From: an uncultured Chlorobiota bacterium
Lineage (GTDB): Bacteria; Bacteroidota; Bacteroidia; Bacteroidales; JAADGE01
Assembly: GCA_947311265.1 (NCBI GenBank)
Contig: CAMZKQ010000051.1
Span: 1 to 11,559 of the forward strand
Reading direction: 5' to 3'
DNA: 11,559 nucleotides
The notes below the pieces were generated by a model. That model ran no database searches. It was not told the DNA's origin and was given only the letters and a program-made list of their open reading frames with translations. Within the stretch, counting starts at the first letter, position 1; each line of letters begins with the position of its first letter. Shown one piece after another: positions 1 through 7,836 of this stretch. Made by a program: the position numbers and the translations under genes.

Positions 1-1
1 A

Positions 2-340
2 AATACCAATGCAGACGAAAAAACAGTACTGCTTGCCGTAAACGGAAAAAAAATAAAAGTAGAATTAAAAGACGAATTTGACCAGCTCCTTAAGAGCATG
101 GGCATATCAGCATCAGCTACAAAAAAAGTAAAAAATGTAAAAGCTCCAATGCCAGGACTTATTACAAAAATAATTGCACAAAAAAACGACGAAGTAAAAA
201 AAGGCGATAGCCTACTTATCCTAGAAGCAATGAAAATGGAAAATATTTTGAAATCGCCAGCAGACGGTACAATAAAAGAAATAAACTGCAAGCCCGGAAC
301 AGCCATTGAAAAGAATGAAGTGCTTATTACATTTGCATAA
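2..340 (+). CDS. Biotin carboxyl carrier protein, C-terminal part (5' end outside window)
   Basis: This is the swinging-arm subunit of a biotin-dependent acyl-CoA carboxylase or decarboxylase. The lysine-linked biotin shuttles carboxylate between the biotin carboxylase and carboxyltransferase subunits in the cytoplasm. The frame is open from base 2, so the gene starts upstream; 112 residues are visible before the TAA. The first ~40 residues contain an 'AVNGKKIKVELKDEFDQLL' stretch like that seen ahead of the biotinyl domain in stand-alone Bacteroidota carriers. Then follow the hinge motif APMPG and the biotinylation site EAMKME, with the target Lys codon at 233-235. The tail 'SPADGTIKEI...VLITF' completes the biotinyl/lipoyl barrel. 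An internal ATG at 98 is not the likely start because homology-like sequence continues upstream of it. The family is clear; the exact enzyme (propionyl-CoA carboxylase or methylmalonyl-CoA decarboxylase type) is inferred and would be settled by the genes upstream. Confidence 0.9.
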   Translation, partial: NTNADEKTVLLAVNGKKIKVELKDEFDQLLKSMGISASATKKVKNVKAPMPGLITKIIAQKNDEVKKGDSLLILEAMKMENILKSPADGTIKEINCKPGTAIEKNEVLITFA

Positions 341-356
341 AATAGGGCAAAAAGAA

Positions 357-3300
357 ATGACTCCAACCCGAAACATACTCACATTAATACTATTTCTTTT
401 TGCAGGAACTGGCTTTACATACTCACAAGTAACATCATATACAGTAAGGCACTTTACAATAGAAGATGGGCTTTCGCAAAACACAGTAAATACACTCTTT
501 GTTGATAACGAAGGCTTTTTGTGGGCAGGCACACAAGATGGGCTAAACAAATACGATGGCTACACCATTGAGCAAATTCGCTCTAACGAAAGAGGAGTTA
601 TTATTTCGAGCAACTTTGTACGCTCTATAATGCAAACTTTTGATAATGAATTACTTATACTCACCCCTGACGGTGTAAATAAACTCAATAGCCGAACAGG
701 CAGTTTAGTAACTAACCAAGCACTAAAAAAACATCAAGAAAACACCCATAAAACCTCAGCATTATTTGCTTACCAAGACAAAGCCGGAATAATCTGGTTT
801 GCTACTGAAAATGGGCTCGATAAATACAACCCTAAAACGAAAGAAACAGAGTTCTACAGGGAACCTTTTGGCAACCTTGCCAACCGGAGTGCCGACAACA
901 GATTCACAATAATCGAAGACAATAACAACCAACTCTGGATGGGCTCTAAAACAGGGCTTGTATCGTTCAATAAAATATCGCTGCAATATAAAAGATTTCT
1001 CCCATTTCCTCTTGAAAATGTAATTCAGAACGAAGTGTCCTGCGTTTTAAAAGACGATAGAAATATCCTTTGGGTGGGTACACAAGGCGGGCTTTTCCAG
1101 TTTGTAAACCAAAAAGACAAAGGCTTTAAAAAAATAGAGCTGTCAAAAAAACAATCGAAACACAAATCCGTAGGAGGCATAAATGTGGTTTTTAAAGACC
1201 ACAATAAGGACATTTGGGTAGGCACCCGTAAAGGGCTATTTCGCTTCAATAAACAAACCAGCACATTAGATTTTATCAGCATGTTTGATGTTGGCAACCA
1301 CGACCTATCTACAAAGAGTGTGCTTTCTATAGCTCAAGACAACTCTAATATACTATGGATTGGTACAGGGCATGGGCTGATAAAACTCAACCCCAAAAGG
1401 TTAAACTTTAAACTCCATAGGCAGAGCCTAAGCAAAAGTAAACTAACAGATAATAAAATCTACTCCATCTTTGTAAAAGATGATTCGACCCTATGGATAG
1501 GTACACGAGGCTTTGGGCTAAGTATAACTAATCAAAAAAGTAAAACCATAAAATATTATACATATAATAATAAAAACAACCATTTCCCAGATAAAGACAA
1601 TGAACTTACTGCCATAAACAGAGATAAAAATGGACGCATCTGGATAGGTACTAAAAATGGAGTTTTTATATTTGAAGAAACAAAAAATAAATTCACAAAC
1701 TTTATTGACTATTTTAAAATTAAGGATACGCCCCCCGTCTTTAAAAATAATAGAGTGATGGCAATAATCCAAACAAAAAAAGAAGGCAACTACTGGTTTG
1801 CCACTAAAAACGGACTCTATTTTTTTAACAGAACAACAAAGCAAATTAAATCCTACAGATACGATGTTAATAAAAAAAACACAATAGCGTCCAACCAAAT
1901 AACTGATGTGCTGGAAGATTACACAGGCTTAATCTGGATTACCTCCGAACAAGGATTAAACTGCTTCTGCCCCGAAACAAAAGAGTTTACACTCTACACA
2001 GGAAGCAGCAACACCAATATTAACGGACTAAGCAATAGCTCTTGCCTAACGCTATTTGAAAGTTCGGACTCTACACTTTGGGTCGGTACAGAAACAGGGC
2101 TTAATAAATACAACCGAAAGGAAGACAACTTTAAATACTACACCAAGCAGCATGGATTTAAAAATGGCTTTATATATTGTATCGAAGAAGATAAAAATAA
2201 AGACCTTTGGGTAAGTACAAATAATGGTGTCGCAAGGTTTCGACAAAAAAAAAACAGCAAAAAAGTAGAAATTCAGAATTTCAGCACCTCAGACGGGCTA
2301 CAAGATTATGAGTTTAATATAGGCGCTTCCTTTAATGATACAACAAAAGGCATAATTTACTTTGGGGGGGTAAAAGGCTTTAACTCCTTCAACCCAGATT
2401 CAATCTACCTCAACGAAATAGTCCCAAAGGTAAAAATAACACAATTTTATAGAACCAGTAACGAAACCAACCAAAGGGTCTTTTTTGAAGAAAACGACAC
2501 CATAAGGCTCTCCCCTAAACAAAACAGTTTTAAAATAGAATTTCGTAGCTTAGAATTTACAATGCCCAAAAATAACAAATACAAGTTTCAGCTCTATGGA
2601 GAAAGTATAGAAGAAATACCAACTAAATCACTAATTGCACGAAGTGCAAACTCTGCCTCATACTCTATTTTACCTAGCGGAACATACACCTTCAAAGTCA
2701 TAGGCTCTAACAACGACCAGTATTGGAACACAAATGAAGCCAGAATAGTAATAATTATTGAAACCCCTTTTTATCGAACAGTTTGGGCATATTTACTATG
2801 CATTTTTGTATGCCTTGTAGTTATATTCCTTATTGTAAGCAGCAGCAGAAAAGCCACTAAAAGCGAAAAAAAAAGGAACTACCAAGTTAATCAAAAAAAC
2901 AAGGAATTAGAAGAAAAGCAAAAAGCACTAGAGGAAAGCCTACAAGAAACAAAAGACAGCATAACCTATGCCAACAGAATAATTACCGCAATGATGCCTT
3001 CCGAAGCCTATTTTAAGAAAGTACTGCCAGCATCGTTTGTTTACTTCAAACCAAAATCAGTAGTAAGTGGCGATTTTTATTGGATAGAAGAACGAGGCAA
3101 CTTAATTACAGTAGCAGCCGTAGATTGTACAGGACACGGCGTACCTGGTGCATTTATGTCAATCGTAGGTATGAATTTACTACGTACCATTTTAGATGAT
3201 ACCCCCAATAACCCAGCAGAGGTACTCAACCAAATGAACCGAAGTGTTACAAAAATATTTGAACAAAAAACCCAGCAAGAACTCACCCTACAAGATGGAA

Positions 3301-3716
3301 TGGACATGAGCCTTTGTACAATTAATACAAAAACAAAAACCCTACAATATGCTGGTGCAAAAAACCCACTTTACCTAATGCGAGAAAAAAGCCTTATCGT
3401 TTTAAAAGCCGACCGCTTCGCCATAGGCCCAGATGACGACCATAAAAGCCAACACTTTAAAAACCACACCTTTCAACTAGAAGAAGACGACTTTATTTAT
3501 ATGTTCTCCGACGGCTTTGCCGACCAGTTTGGCGGCACAAGAGGCAAAAAATTTAAGTTCAGAAAATTCCGGCACATGCTACTCATGCTACACGAAAAAG
3601 CAGCCTATTTACAAAAAGAAAAAATAAATGAAACCTTCCACAACTGGGTAAAAGGCTACGAACAGGTAGATGACATTCTAATTATAGGTATCCGCCCACT
3701 GGCAGGAAAAGGCTAA
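357..3716 (+). CDS. Two-component regulator propeller sensor with SpoIIE (PP2C) phosphatase output
   Basis: A 1119-residue single-pass membrane sensor. The ATG at 357 is preferred over an in-frame ATG at 306: it gives a clean signal peptide (residues ~1-24, hydrophobic core LTLILFLFAG) and avoids overlap with the carrier gene, leaving a 16-base gap. Residues ~25-690 hold 14 repeats of the D-x-x-G-x-x-W-x-G-T-x-x-G-L-x-x-[FY]-[ND] type, as expected for two seven-bladed periplasmic propellers. A Y_Y_Y-like beta domain follows (~730-800), then one membrane helix (~808-831), a coiled coil (~836-880) and a cytoplasmic SpoIIE phosphatase domain. Phosphatase motifs are all present: SGDFYW (D906), DCTGHG (D923), DGMDMS (D980, D983), SDGFAD (D1052) and DD (1105-1106), so it should bind metal and be active. 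There is no histidine kinase or receiver domain. Family knowledge suggests the output is dephosphorylation of a Ser/Thr-phosphorylated regulator such as an STAS anti-sigma antagonist; ligand and target are unknown. Likely cotranscribed with the biotin carrier. Confidence 0.92.
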   Translation: MTPTRNILTLILFLFAGTGFTYSQVTSYTVRHFTIEDGLSQNTVNTLFVDNEGFLWAGTQDGLNKYDGYTIEQIRSNERGVIISSNFVRSIMQTFDNELLILTPDGVNKLNSRTGSLVTNQALKKHQENTHKTSALFAYQDKAGIIWFATENGLDKYNPKTKETEFYREPFGNLANRSADNRFTIIEDNNNQLWMGSKTGLVSFNKISLQYKRFLPFPLENVIQNEVSCVLKDDRNILWVGTQGGLFQFVNQKDKGFKKIELSKKQSKHKSVGGINVVFKDHNKDIWVGTRKGLFRFNKQTSTLDFISMFDVGNHDLSTKSVLSIAQDNSNILWIGTGHGLIKLNPKRLNFKLHRQSLSKSKLTDNKIYSIFVKDDSTLWIGTRGFGLSITNQKSKTIKYYTYNNKNNHFPDKDNELTAINRDKNGRIWIGTKNGVFIFEETKNKFTNFIDYFKIKDTPPVFKNNRVMAIIQTKKEGNYWFATKNGLYFFNRTTKQIKSYRYDVNKKNTIASNQITDVLEDYTGLIWITSEQGLNCFCPETKEFTLYTGSSNTNINGLSNSSCLTLFESSDSTLWVGTETGLNKYNRKEDNFKYYTKQHGFKNGFIYCIEEDKNKDLWVSTNNGVARFRQKKNSKKVEIQNFSTSDGLQDYEFNIGASFNDTTKGIIYFGGVKGFNSFNPDSIYLNEIVPKVKITQFYRTSNETNQRVFFEENDTIRLSPKQNSFKIEFRSLEFTMPKNNKYKFQLYGESIEEIPTKSLIARSANSASYSILPSGTYTFKVIGSNNDQYWNTNEARIVIIIETPFYRTVWAYLLCIFVCLVVIFLIVSSSRKATKSEKKRNYQVNQKNKELEEKQKALEESLQETKDSITYANRIITAMMPSEAYFKKVLPASFVYFKPKSVVSGDFYWIEERGNLITVAAVDCTGHGVPGAFMSIVGMNLLRTILDDTPNNPAEVLNQMNRSVTKIFEQKTQQELTLQDGMDMSLCTINTKTKTLQYAGAKNPLYLMREKSLIVLKADRFAIGPDDDHKSQHFKNHTFQLEEDDFIYMFSDGFADQFGGTRGKKFKFRKFRHMLLMLHEKAAYLQKEKINETFHNWVKGYEQVDDILIIGIRPLAGKG

Positions 3717-3800
3717 AGGCTTTACCATGCTAAGAGCATAAGTTATTTACTCACAATAGATTACAAGTAAACTAACCTTGACATAACAAATCAATAAAAG

Positions 3801-3825
3801 ACTAACTATTTAGAGTACAGTTAGT
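3801..3825 (+). repeat. Inverted repeat ACTAACT / AGTTAGT (7-bp stem, 11-base loop)
   Basis: ACTAACT at 3801-3807 is exactly complementary to AGTTAGT at 3819-3825. The stem is AU-rich and no poly-T follows, so a terminator role is weak. GACTAACT occurs again at 3933-3940, inside the presumed rpoN 5' leader, so these may be copies of a binding site rather than a folded RNA. Function is not known. Confidence 0.4.
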
Positions 3826-3863
3826 TATAATATGATATTTTGCTCCACAAAAAAGTTGCCAAA

Positions 3864-3877
3864 TTCAATTAATTGAA
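3864..3877. promoter_or_regulatory. Perfect 14-bp palindrome, possible operator for rpoN operon
   Basis: TTCAATTAATTGAA is a perfect palindrome with no spacer. Its centre lies about 37 bases upstream of the start of the -7 box, roughly position -50 relative to the expected transcription start. That placement suits an activator or repressor dimer. Palindromes of this composition arise by chance in AT-rich DNA, so the role is an inference. Confidence 0.35.
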
Positions 3878-3906
3878 AAAAAATATTTTTTTCTCACCAT
3901 TTTTTT

Positions 3907-3914
3907 TATCTTTG
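3907..3914 (+). promoter_or_regulatory. Bacteroidota-type -7 promoter box for rpoN
   Basis: TATCTTTG matches the TAnnTTTG consensus used by the primary sigma factor of Bacteroidota. Transcription would begin near 3921, leaving a ~42-base leader before the rpoN ATG. At the expected -33 position there is only a T-rich stretch (3886-3893) and no clear TTTG, so the upstream half is weak. Confidence 0.5.
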
Positions 3915-3962
3915 TAAAGAAATAAAAAGTCTGACTAACTTTACAAAACGAAACTTAAAAAA

Positions 3963-5436
3963 ATGCTGAAACAAAATTTACAGCACAAGCAACTACAAAA
4001 ATTATCGCCCCAGCAAATTCAACTTATAAAATTGCTGGAAGTCCCTACGCTACAACTCGAGCAACGCATCTTAAAGGAATTGGAAGAAAATCCTATTCTT
4101 GAAGAAAAAGATACAGATAATGAGCTTTCTTACGAAGATCAAAACGATGACCAAGATAGCCAGGACGACCAATATACCGACGAGTTTTCTGTAGATGATT
4201 ATATTGAAGATGACGAAACCCCAGCCTACCGCCTTACGGCAAATAACTACTCCAAAGACGAAAAAAAAACAAATATGCCTTATTCAGAAGGCATATCTCT
4301 ACAAGAACACCTGCAACAGCAACTAGGGCTAAGAAAGTTAAGCTCAGGCGACCGCTATATCGCTAATTACCTAATAGGAAATATTGATGATGAAGGCTAC
4401 CTTAGGCGAGAGCTTATTGCCATTTCTGACGACTTGGCCTTTAAAGAAAATTATTACACCTCCGAGGCTGAAATAAAACGCATCATTAAAAATGTAATTC
4501 AGGATTTTGACCCAGCAGGCATAGGGGCAGCCAATTTGCAGGAATGCTTAACGCTACAGTTGCACCGAAAAATACAGGCTAACTCTAAAAGTAAAGCCAC
4601 TTACCAAATAGCCTACGACGTTTTAAAAAATTACTTTAATGAATTTACAAAAAAACACTACAAAAAAATAATTAGCCGCTTGGGCATTGATACTGAAACT
4701 CTAAAAGATGTCGTAAATGTTATCGTGAAATTAAACCCAAGACCAGGGAATGCCTTTTTATCATCAATCACAAAAGTATCGCAACACATCACCCCAGACT
4801 TTATTTTAGAGCAGAATAACGGGCAGCTTATCCTATCAGTAAATTCTAGGAATATACCCGATTTAAGGATTAACTCAACCTACTCGGAAATGCTGCAAGG
4901 CTACGGAACATCAAAAAAGCCTAAAACAAAAGAAGCCAAAAGCACCATTACTTACATGAAACAAAAAATGGATTCAGCAAAATGGTTTATTGATGCCATT
5001 AGACAAAGGCAAAATACCCTAATGCTTACTATGAACTCCATTCTTGAATATCAAGAAAAATACTTCCGTACAGGCGACGAAACCATGCTTCGCCCAATGA
5101 TACTCAAAGACATAGCAGAACGAACAAATTTAGATATTTCGACAATTTCAAGAGTGGCCAATAGTAAATACATTCAAACCCACTTTGGTATAATCTCCTT
5201 AAAATATTTTTTCTCCGAAGGCATGCAAACCCAAGACGGAGAAGAAGTATCCACACGAGAAATAAAAAAAATACTACAAGAGTGCATCGATAAAGAAGAC
5301 AAGAAAAAAACCACTTACCGACGAACGCCTTGCCCAAATACTGCAAGAACACGGCTATAAAATTGCACGACGAACGGTTGCTAAGTACCGAGAGCAACTC
5401 GGTATCCTTGTGGCACGACTACGAAAAGAACTATAA
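3963..5436 (+). CDS. rpoN: RNA polymerase sigma-54 factor RpoN, interrupted by a frameshift near the 3' end
   Basis: Sigma-54 directs RNA polymerase to -24/-12 promoters and needs an AAA+ activator to open them. Residues 1-48 are the Gln/Leu-rich activator-interacting region I (LSPQQIQLIKLLEVP; ENPILEE). Residues ~49-85 are the acidic region II. The core-binding region follows, containing DPAGIGAANLQECL and LNPRPGNAF. The helix-turn-helix lies at ~381-410 (LKDIAERTNLDISTISRVAN). As sequenced, the frame runs off after residue 449 into 16 unrelated residues and stops at 5360 (465 aa). One base less in the A7 run at 5304-5310 restores 41 conserved residues, including the RpoN box ARRTVAKYR (5365-5391), and a stop at 5434-5436. 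That gives 490 aa, normal for the family. Without correction the product lacks the -24 recognition motif and should not work as a sigma factor. First gene of a probable five-gene operon. Confidence 0.93.
5304..5310 (+). other. rpoN: Frameshift site in rpoN (run of seven A)
   Basis: The upstream frame reads GAC AAG AAA AAA ACC ACT (DKKKTT), then nonsense. Skipping one A gives GAC AAG AAA AAA CCA CTT ACC GAC GAA (DKKKPLTDE), the conserved sigma-54 continuation. The net correction is +1, equivalent to deleting one A. A homopolymer of this length is a common site of sequencing error and also of polymerase slippage. Confidence 0.85.
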
Positions 5437-5437
5437 A

Positions 5438-6052
5438 ATGCAAACAAAAATAGCAAGAACAATATCCGCACTATTCCACCCCCTACTTTTGCCAAGCTAT
5501 GCAACTTTGTATTTTTTTACTGCCCCAACATTCTTATCACTAGTAGCCTTTCCACTAATTAAGGCAATAGTTGTAATTGTACTTGTTTCCACAGCCATTG
5601 CACCAGTTATTATAACAATCTTACTCTATAATATGCGAGTAACCACAACCCTTACGCTAAAAAATAGAGAAGAACGCTTTTTCCCGATGGCAGCCGCTGT
5701 TTTGCTTTACCTTTTTTGCTATTTGATATTAAAACGCCTACCGGCAGGCGTACCAAACATCATCAACTACTTTTTCTTATCCGCAGCACTAAACGTTTTT
5801 ATCGTGCTTACCATCACATTTTTTACAAAAATAAGTGCCCACATGGCTGCCATAGGAGGAAGTGCAGGCTACCTCTATGTTTTTCATAGCTACATGCAAG
5901 CCGATGGATTTTACCCCCTACTGGTAATCATTTCAATAACTGCAATTTTAGCTTATTCACGCCTTTTACTAAAAGCACACAAACCAAGCCAGCTAATACT
6001 CGGTATTTTGGTCGGATTTCTGACATCACTATCAACATTACTAATACTTTAA
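5438..6052 (+). CDS. PAP2-like integral membrane protein, probably without standard catalytic residues
   Basis: A 204-residue very hydrophobic protein with about six predicted membrane helices. The ATG at 5438 is one base after the restored rpoN stop; earlier in-frame ATGs lie inside rpoN and are rejected. It opens with a Bacteroidota-typical 'ISALFHPLLLPSYA' segment. Motifs resemble the three phosphatidic acid phosphatase type 2 signatures in degraded form. K75-NREER-FFP83 stands where K-x6-RP is expected. S133-A-H135 stands in place of PSGH. S174-R-x5-H181-x3-Q185 matches SR-x5-H-x3-D except for Gln instead of Asp. The fold assignment is therefore moderate and lipid phosphatase activity is doubtful. 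Translation is probably coupled to rpoN. Function is not known. Confidence 0.7.
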   Translation: MQTKIARTISALFHPLLLPSYATLYFFTAPTFLSLVAFPLIKAIVVIVLVSTAIAPVIITILLYNMRVTTTLTLKNREERFFPMAAAVLLYLFCYLILKRLPAGVPNIINYFFLSAALNVFIVLTITFFTKISAHMAAIGGSAGYLYVFHSYMQADGFYPLLVIISITAILAYSRLLLKAHKPSQLILGILVGFLTSLSTLLIL

Positions 6053-6086
6053 ATCTAATTTTTTCAAAAATATAAACTTTAAACCC

Positions 6087-7046
6087 ATGGAACGAATAAT
6101 GGTAATTGGGGCAGCCGGGCAAATTGGCTCAGAACTTACACTAGCCCTCCGCAAATTGCACGGTGCAGAAAATGTATTTGCAACAGACCTAAAAGAAGCC
6201 CCGCCAGAAGTCGTCGGCAATGGGCCTTTTCAAGTATTAGATGTAATGGACGATAAGCGTTTGATACACTTTGTAATTCGCCATAAAATTACACAGATTT
6301 ACCACCTAGCGGCAGTACTATCAGGTAATGCCGAAAAACTACCTATTCAGGCATGGGAAATAAACATGCAAAGTTTGCTAAATATCTTAGACCTTGCCAG
6401 AGAAGTCGAAGACATCAAAAAAGTATTTTGGCCAAGCTCAATAGCCGTTTTTGGAGGCACAACTCCACACAAAAATACACCACAACTTACAGTAACAGAG
6501 CCGAGCACAGTTTACGGGATAAGCAAACTTGCAGGCGAACGCTGGTGCAGATATTTTTATTCTCGCTATGGCGTAGATGTCCGCAGCATACGCTACCCCG
6601 GGCTAATAAGCTACAAAACCGAAGCAGGTGGCGGCACTACCGACTATGCTGTTGAGATTTTTTACGAAGCTGTAAGAAATGGAAAATACGAATGCTTTTT
6701 AAAAGAAGACACCGCACTGCCAATGATGTTTATGGAAGACGCAATTAACGCCACCATACAACTCATGGAAGCTCCTGCCGAAAAAATCACAATCCGATCG
6801 GCATACAACATGGGTGGGCTTAGCTTTACTCCAGCCCAGCTTGCAGAAAAAATAAAGAAACACGAACCTGATTTTAAAATTACCTACAAGCCCGATTTTC
6901 GTCAGCCAATAGCAGAATCTTGGCCACAAAGTATTGACGATAGCATTGCAAAAAAAGACTGGGGACTCACTGTAAATTACGACTTATCCAAAATGACAGC
7001 CGCAATGCTACAAGGCGTTCGAGATAAGTTTTCTATGAATATGTAA
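6087..7046 (+). CDS. tdh: L-threonine 3-dehydrogenase, SDR (epimerase-like) type
   Basis: Predicted to oxidise L-threonine with NAD+ to 2-amino-3-ketobutyrate, which 2-amino-3-ketobutyrate CoA ligase would cleave to glycine and acetyl-CoA. The 319-residue length fits the short-chain (extended SDR) form known from Bacteroidota and vertebrates, not the zinc-dependent E. coli form. The Rossmann motif GAAGQIG is at residues 8-14. S117/S118 (WPSSIAVFG) and Y143-x3-K147 (YGISK) form the catalytic set. RYPGLIS, GGTTDYAVEIFYEA and LPMMFMEDAI are the stretches that separate this family from UDP-sugar epimerases. The ATG at 6087 is 34 bases after the previous gene; an ATG at 6099 would cut into the first beta strand. 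No separate promoter is obvious. It lies directly before a threonine/serine exporter pair, which supports the assignment. Confidence 0.88.
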   Translation: MERIMVIGAAGQIGSELTLALRKLHGAENVFATDLKEAPPEVVGNGPFQVLDVMDDKRLIHFVIRHKITQIYHLAAVLSGNAEKLPIQAWEINMQSLLNILDLAREVEDIKKVFWPSSIAVFGGTTPHKNTPQLTVTEPSTVYGISKLAGERWCRYFYSRYGVDVRSIRYPGLISYKTEAGGGTTDYAVEIFYEAVRNGKYECFLKEDTALPMMFMEDAINATIQLMEAPAEKITIRSAYNMGGLSFTPAQLAEKIKKHEPDFKITYKPDFRQPIAESWPQSIDDSIAKKDWGLTVNYDLSKMTAAMLQGVRDKFSMNM

Positions 7047-7058
7047 AGCAGGAACAAG

Positions 7059-7835
7059 GTGCTACAATCCGAAAAAATAACCGAAAAAAAAGCAGAAATT
7101 CTACTTCGTGTTTGTGCAATGCTAATGACTGCAGGAGCAAATACAAGTAGGATATTGCTTATTATTAACCGTTTTTCAGAAGTTCTGAATACTGATGCTC
7201 AGCTATTTATAGACCACAAAGCATTTATTATTACCATAACAGATGCCCATACCAACAAAAAAACAACACAATTAAAACGCCTACCCCCACATGCAATTAA
7301 TTTTAGTACCTTATCTGCAATAAGCCAAGCCAGCCGAGATGCACAAGATAAAAATTGGCAGTATAATAGAATTGAAACCGAACTCAACAAAATTGAGTTG
7401 ATTAAACATTATCCGAAAATTATTATTTTAATATCTGTAGGGCTTGCAGGTTCCGGATTTTGTAATTTGTTTGGTGGCGATTTTATTAACATGATTATTA
7501 CTTTCTTCGCCACGATAATGGGCTTGTTTTCTAAACAGCTAGCCCATAAAAAAGAATTTAACCCATATTTCGCAGCCTTTATAGGGGCACTTGTTGCCGC
7601 ATTTTTTGCTTCTTCTGCCCTTTTTTTACAGCTTAGTACCGACCCCCATATTGCAGTTGCCACCTCTGTTTTATTTTTGATTCCCGGAGTACCGCTTATA
7701 AATTCTTTTACAGATATGATTGATGGCTACATGATTACAGGGGCATCAAGGTTCCTCAACGGGCTTGTGTTTGTCATGGCCATTGCACTAGCTTTGTCCA
7801 TTGTGCTATACCTTTTTAGTATTAAAATGCTCTGA
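7059..7835 (+). CDS. Threonine/serine exporter family protein, N-terminal component (ThrE/YjjP type)
   Basis: A 258-residue protein: a soluble domain of ~120 residues, then about five membrane helices (from ~residue 122). The signature 'PGVPLIN' starts at P209 and is followed by the D-x-x-x-G-Y pattern typical of the family. It represents the first half of ThrE, the Corynebacterium threonine/serine exporter, here separate from the second half as in the E. coli YjjP/YjjB pair. The start is a GTG at 7059, with AGGA at 7050-7053 as a possible weak ribosome site; no ATG fits better, since the next in-frame ATGs are inside the conserved N-terminal helix. It begins 12 bases after the threonine dehydrogenase and ends one base before its partner. 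Substrate is inferred; E. coli YjjPB was linked to succinate export, so a dicarboxylate is possible. Confidence 0.83.
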   Translation: MLQSEKITEKKAEILLRVCAMLMTAGANTSRILLIINRFSEVLNTDAQLFIDHKAFIITITDAHTNKKTTQLKRLPPHAINFSTLSAISQASRDAQDKNWQYNRIETELNKIELIKHYPKIIILISVGLAGSGFCNLFGGDFINMIITFFATIMGLFSKQLAHKKEFNPYFAAFIGALVAAFFASSALFLQLSTDPHIAVATSVLFLIPGVPLINSFTDMIDGYMITGASRFLNGLVFVMAIALALSIVLYLFSIKML

Positions 7836-7836
7836 T

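Larger units (their letters stand above)
3717..3962. other. Intergenic region upstream of rpoN
   Basis: A 246-base AT-rich gap with no credible ORF or RNA gene. It starts with a small hairpin just past the sensor stop (ATGCT at 3727-3731, AGCAT at 3735-3739, loop AAG); there is no T-run after it, so it is at best a poor terminator. Further on it holds a longer stem-loop, a perfect palindrome and a promoter-like box, listed separately. The hexamer ACTAAC recurs at 3771, 3801 and 3934. Confidence 0.6.

Noticed and set aside
1518..1898. Open minus-strand frame of 126 codons inside the sensor gene, and several similar antisense frames
   Set aside because: They lie opposite a clearly coding, motif-rich frame, have odd Cys/Phe-rich composition, and show no recognisable motif or promoter.
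2364..2370. Run of seven G in the sensor gene as a phase-variation tract
   Set aside because: The frame is intact across it (Y-F-G-G-V-K), the tract is short, and the gene is not a typical phase-variable surface gene.
480..2400. Regularly spaced similar segments suggesting DNA repeats
   Set aside because: They are the protein-level propeller repeats; at the nucleotide level they have diverged and are not a repeat array or CRISPR.
5301..5320. Programmed +1 ribosomal frameshift in rpoN
   Set aside because: No rare-codon or stop-codon pause and no upstream SD-like stimulator as in known +1 sites; a homopolymer indel or slippage is simpler.
6353..6655. Plus-strand frame of 100 codons within tdh
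   Set aside because: Out of frame with the well-supported dehydrogenase; the composition is not protein-like.
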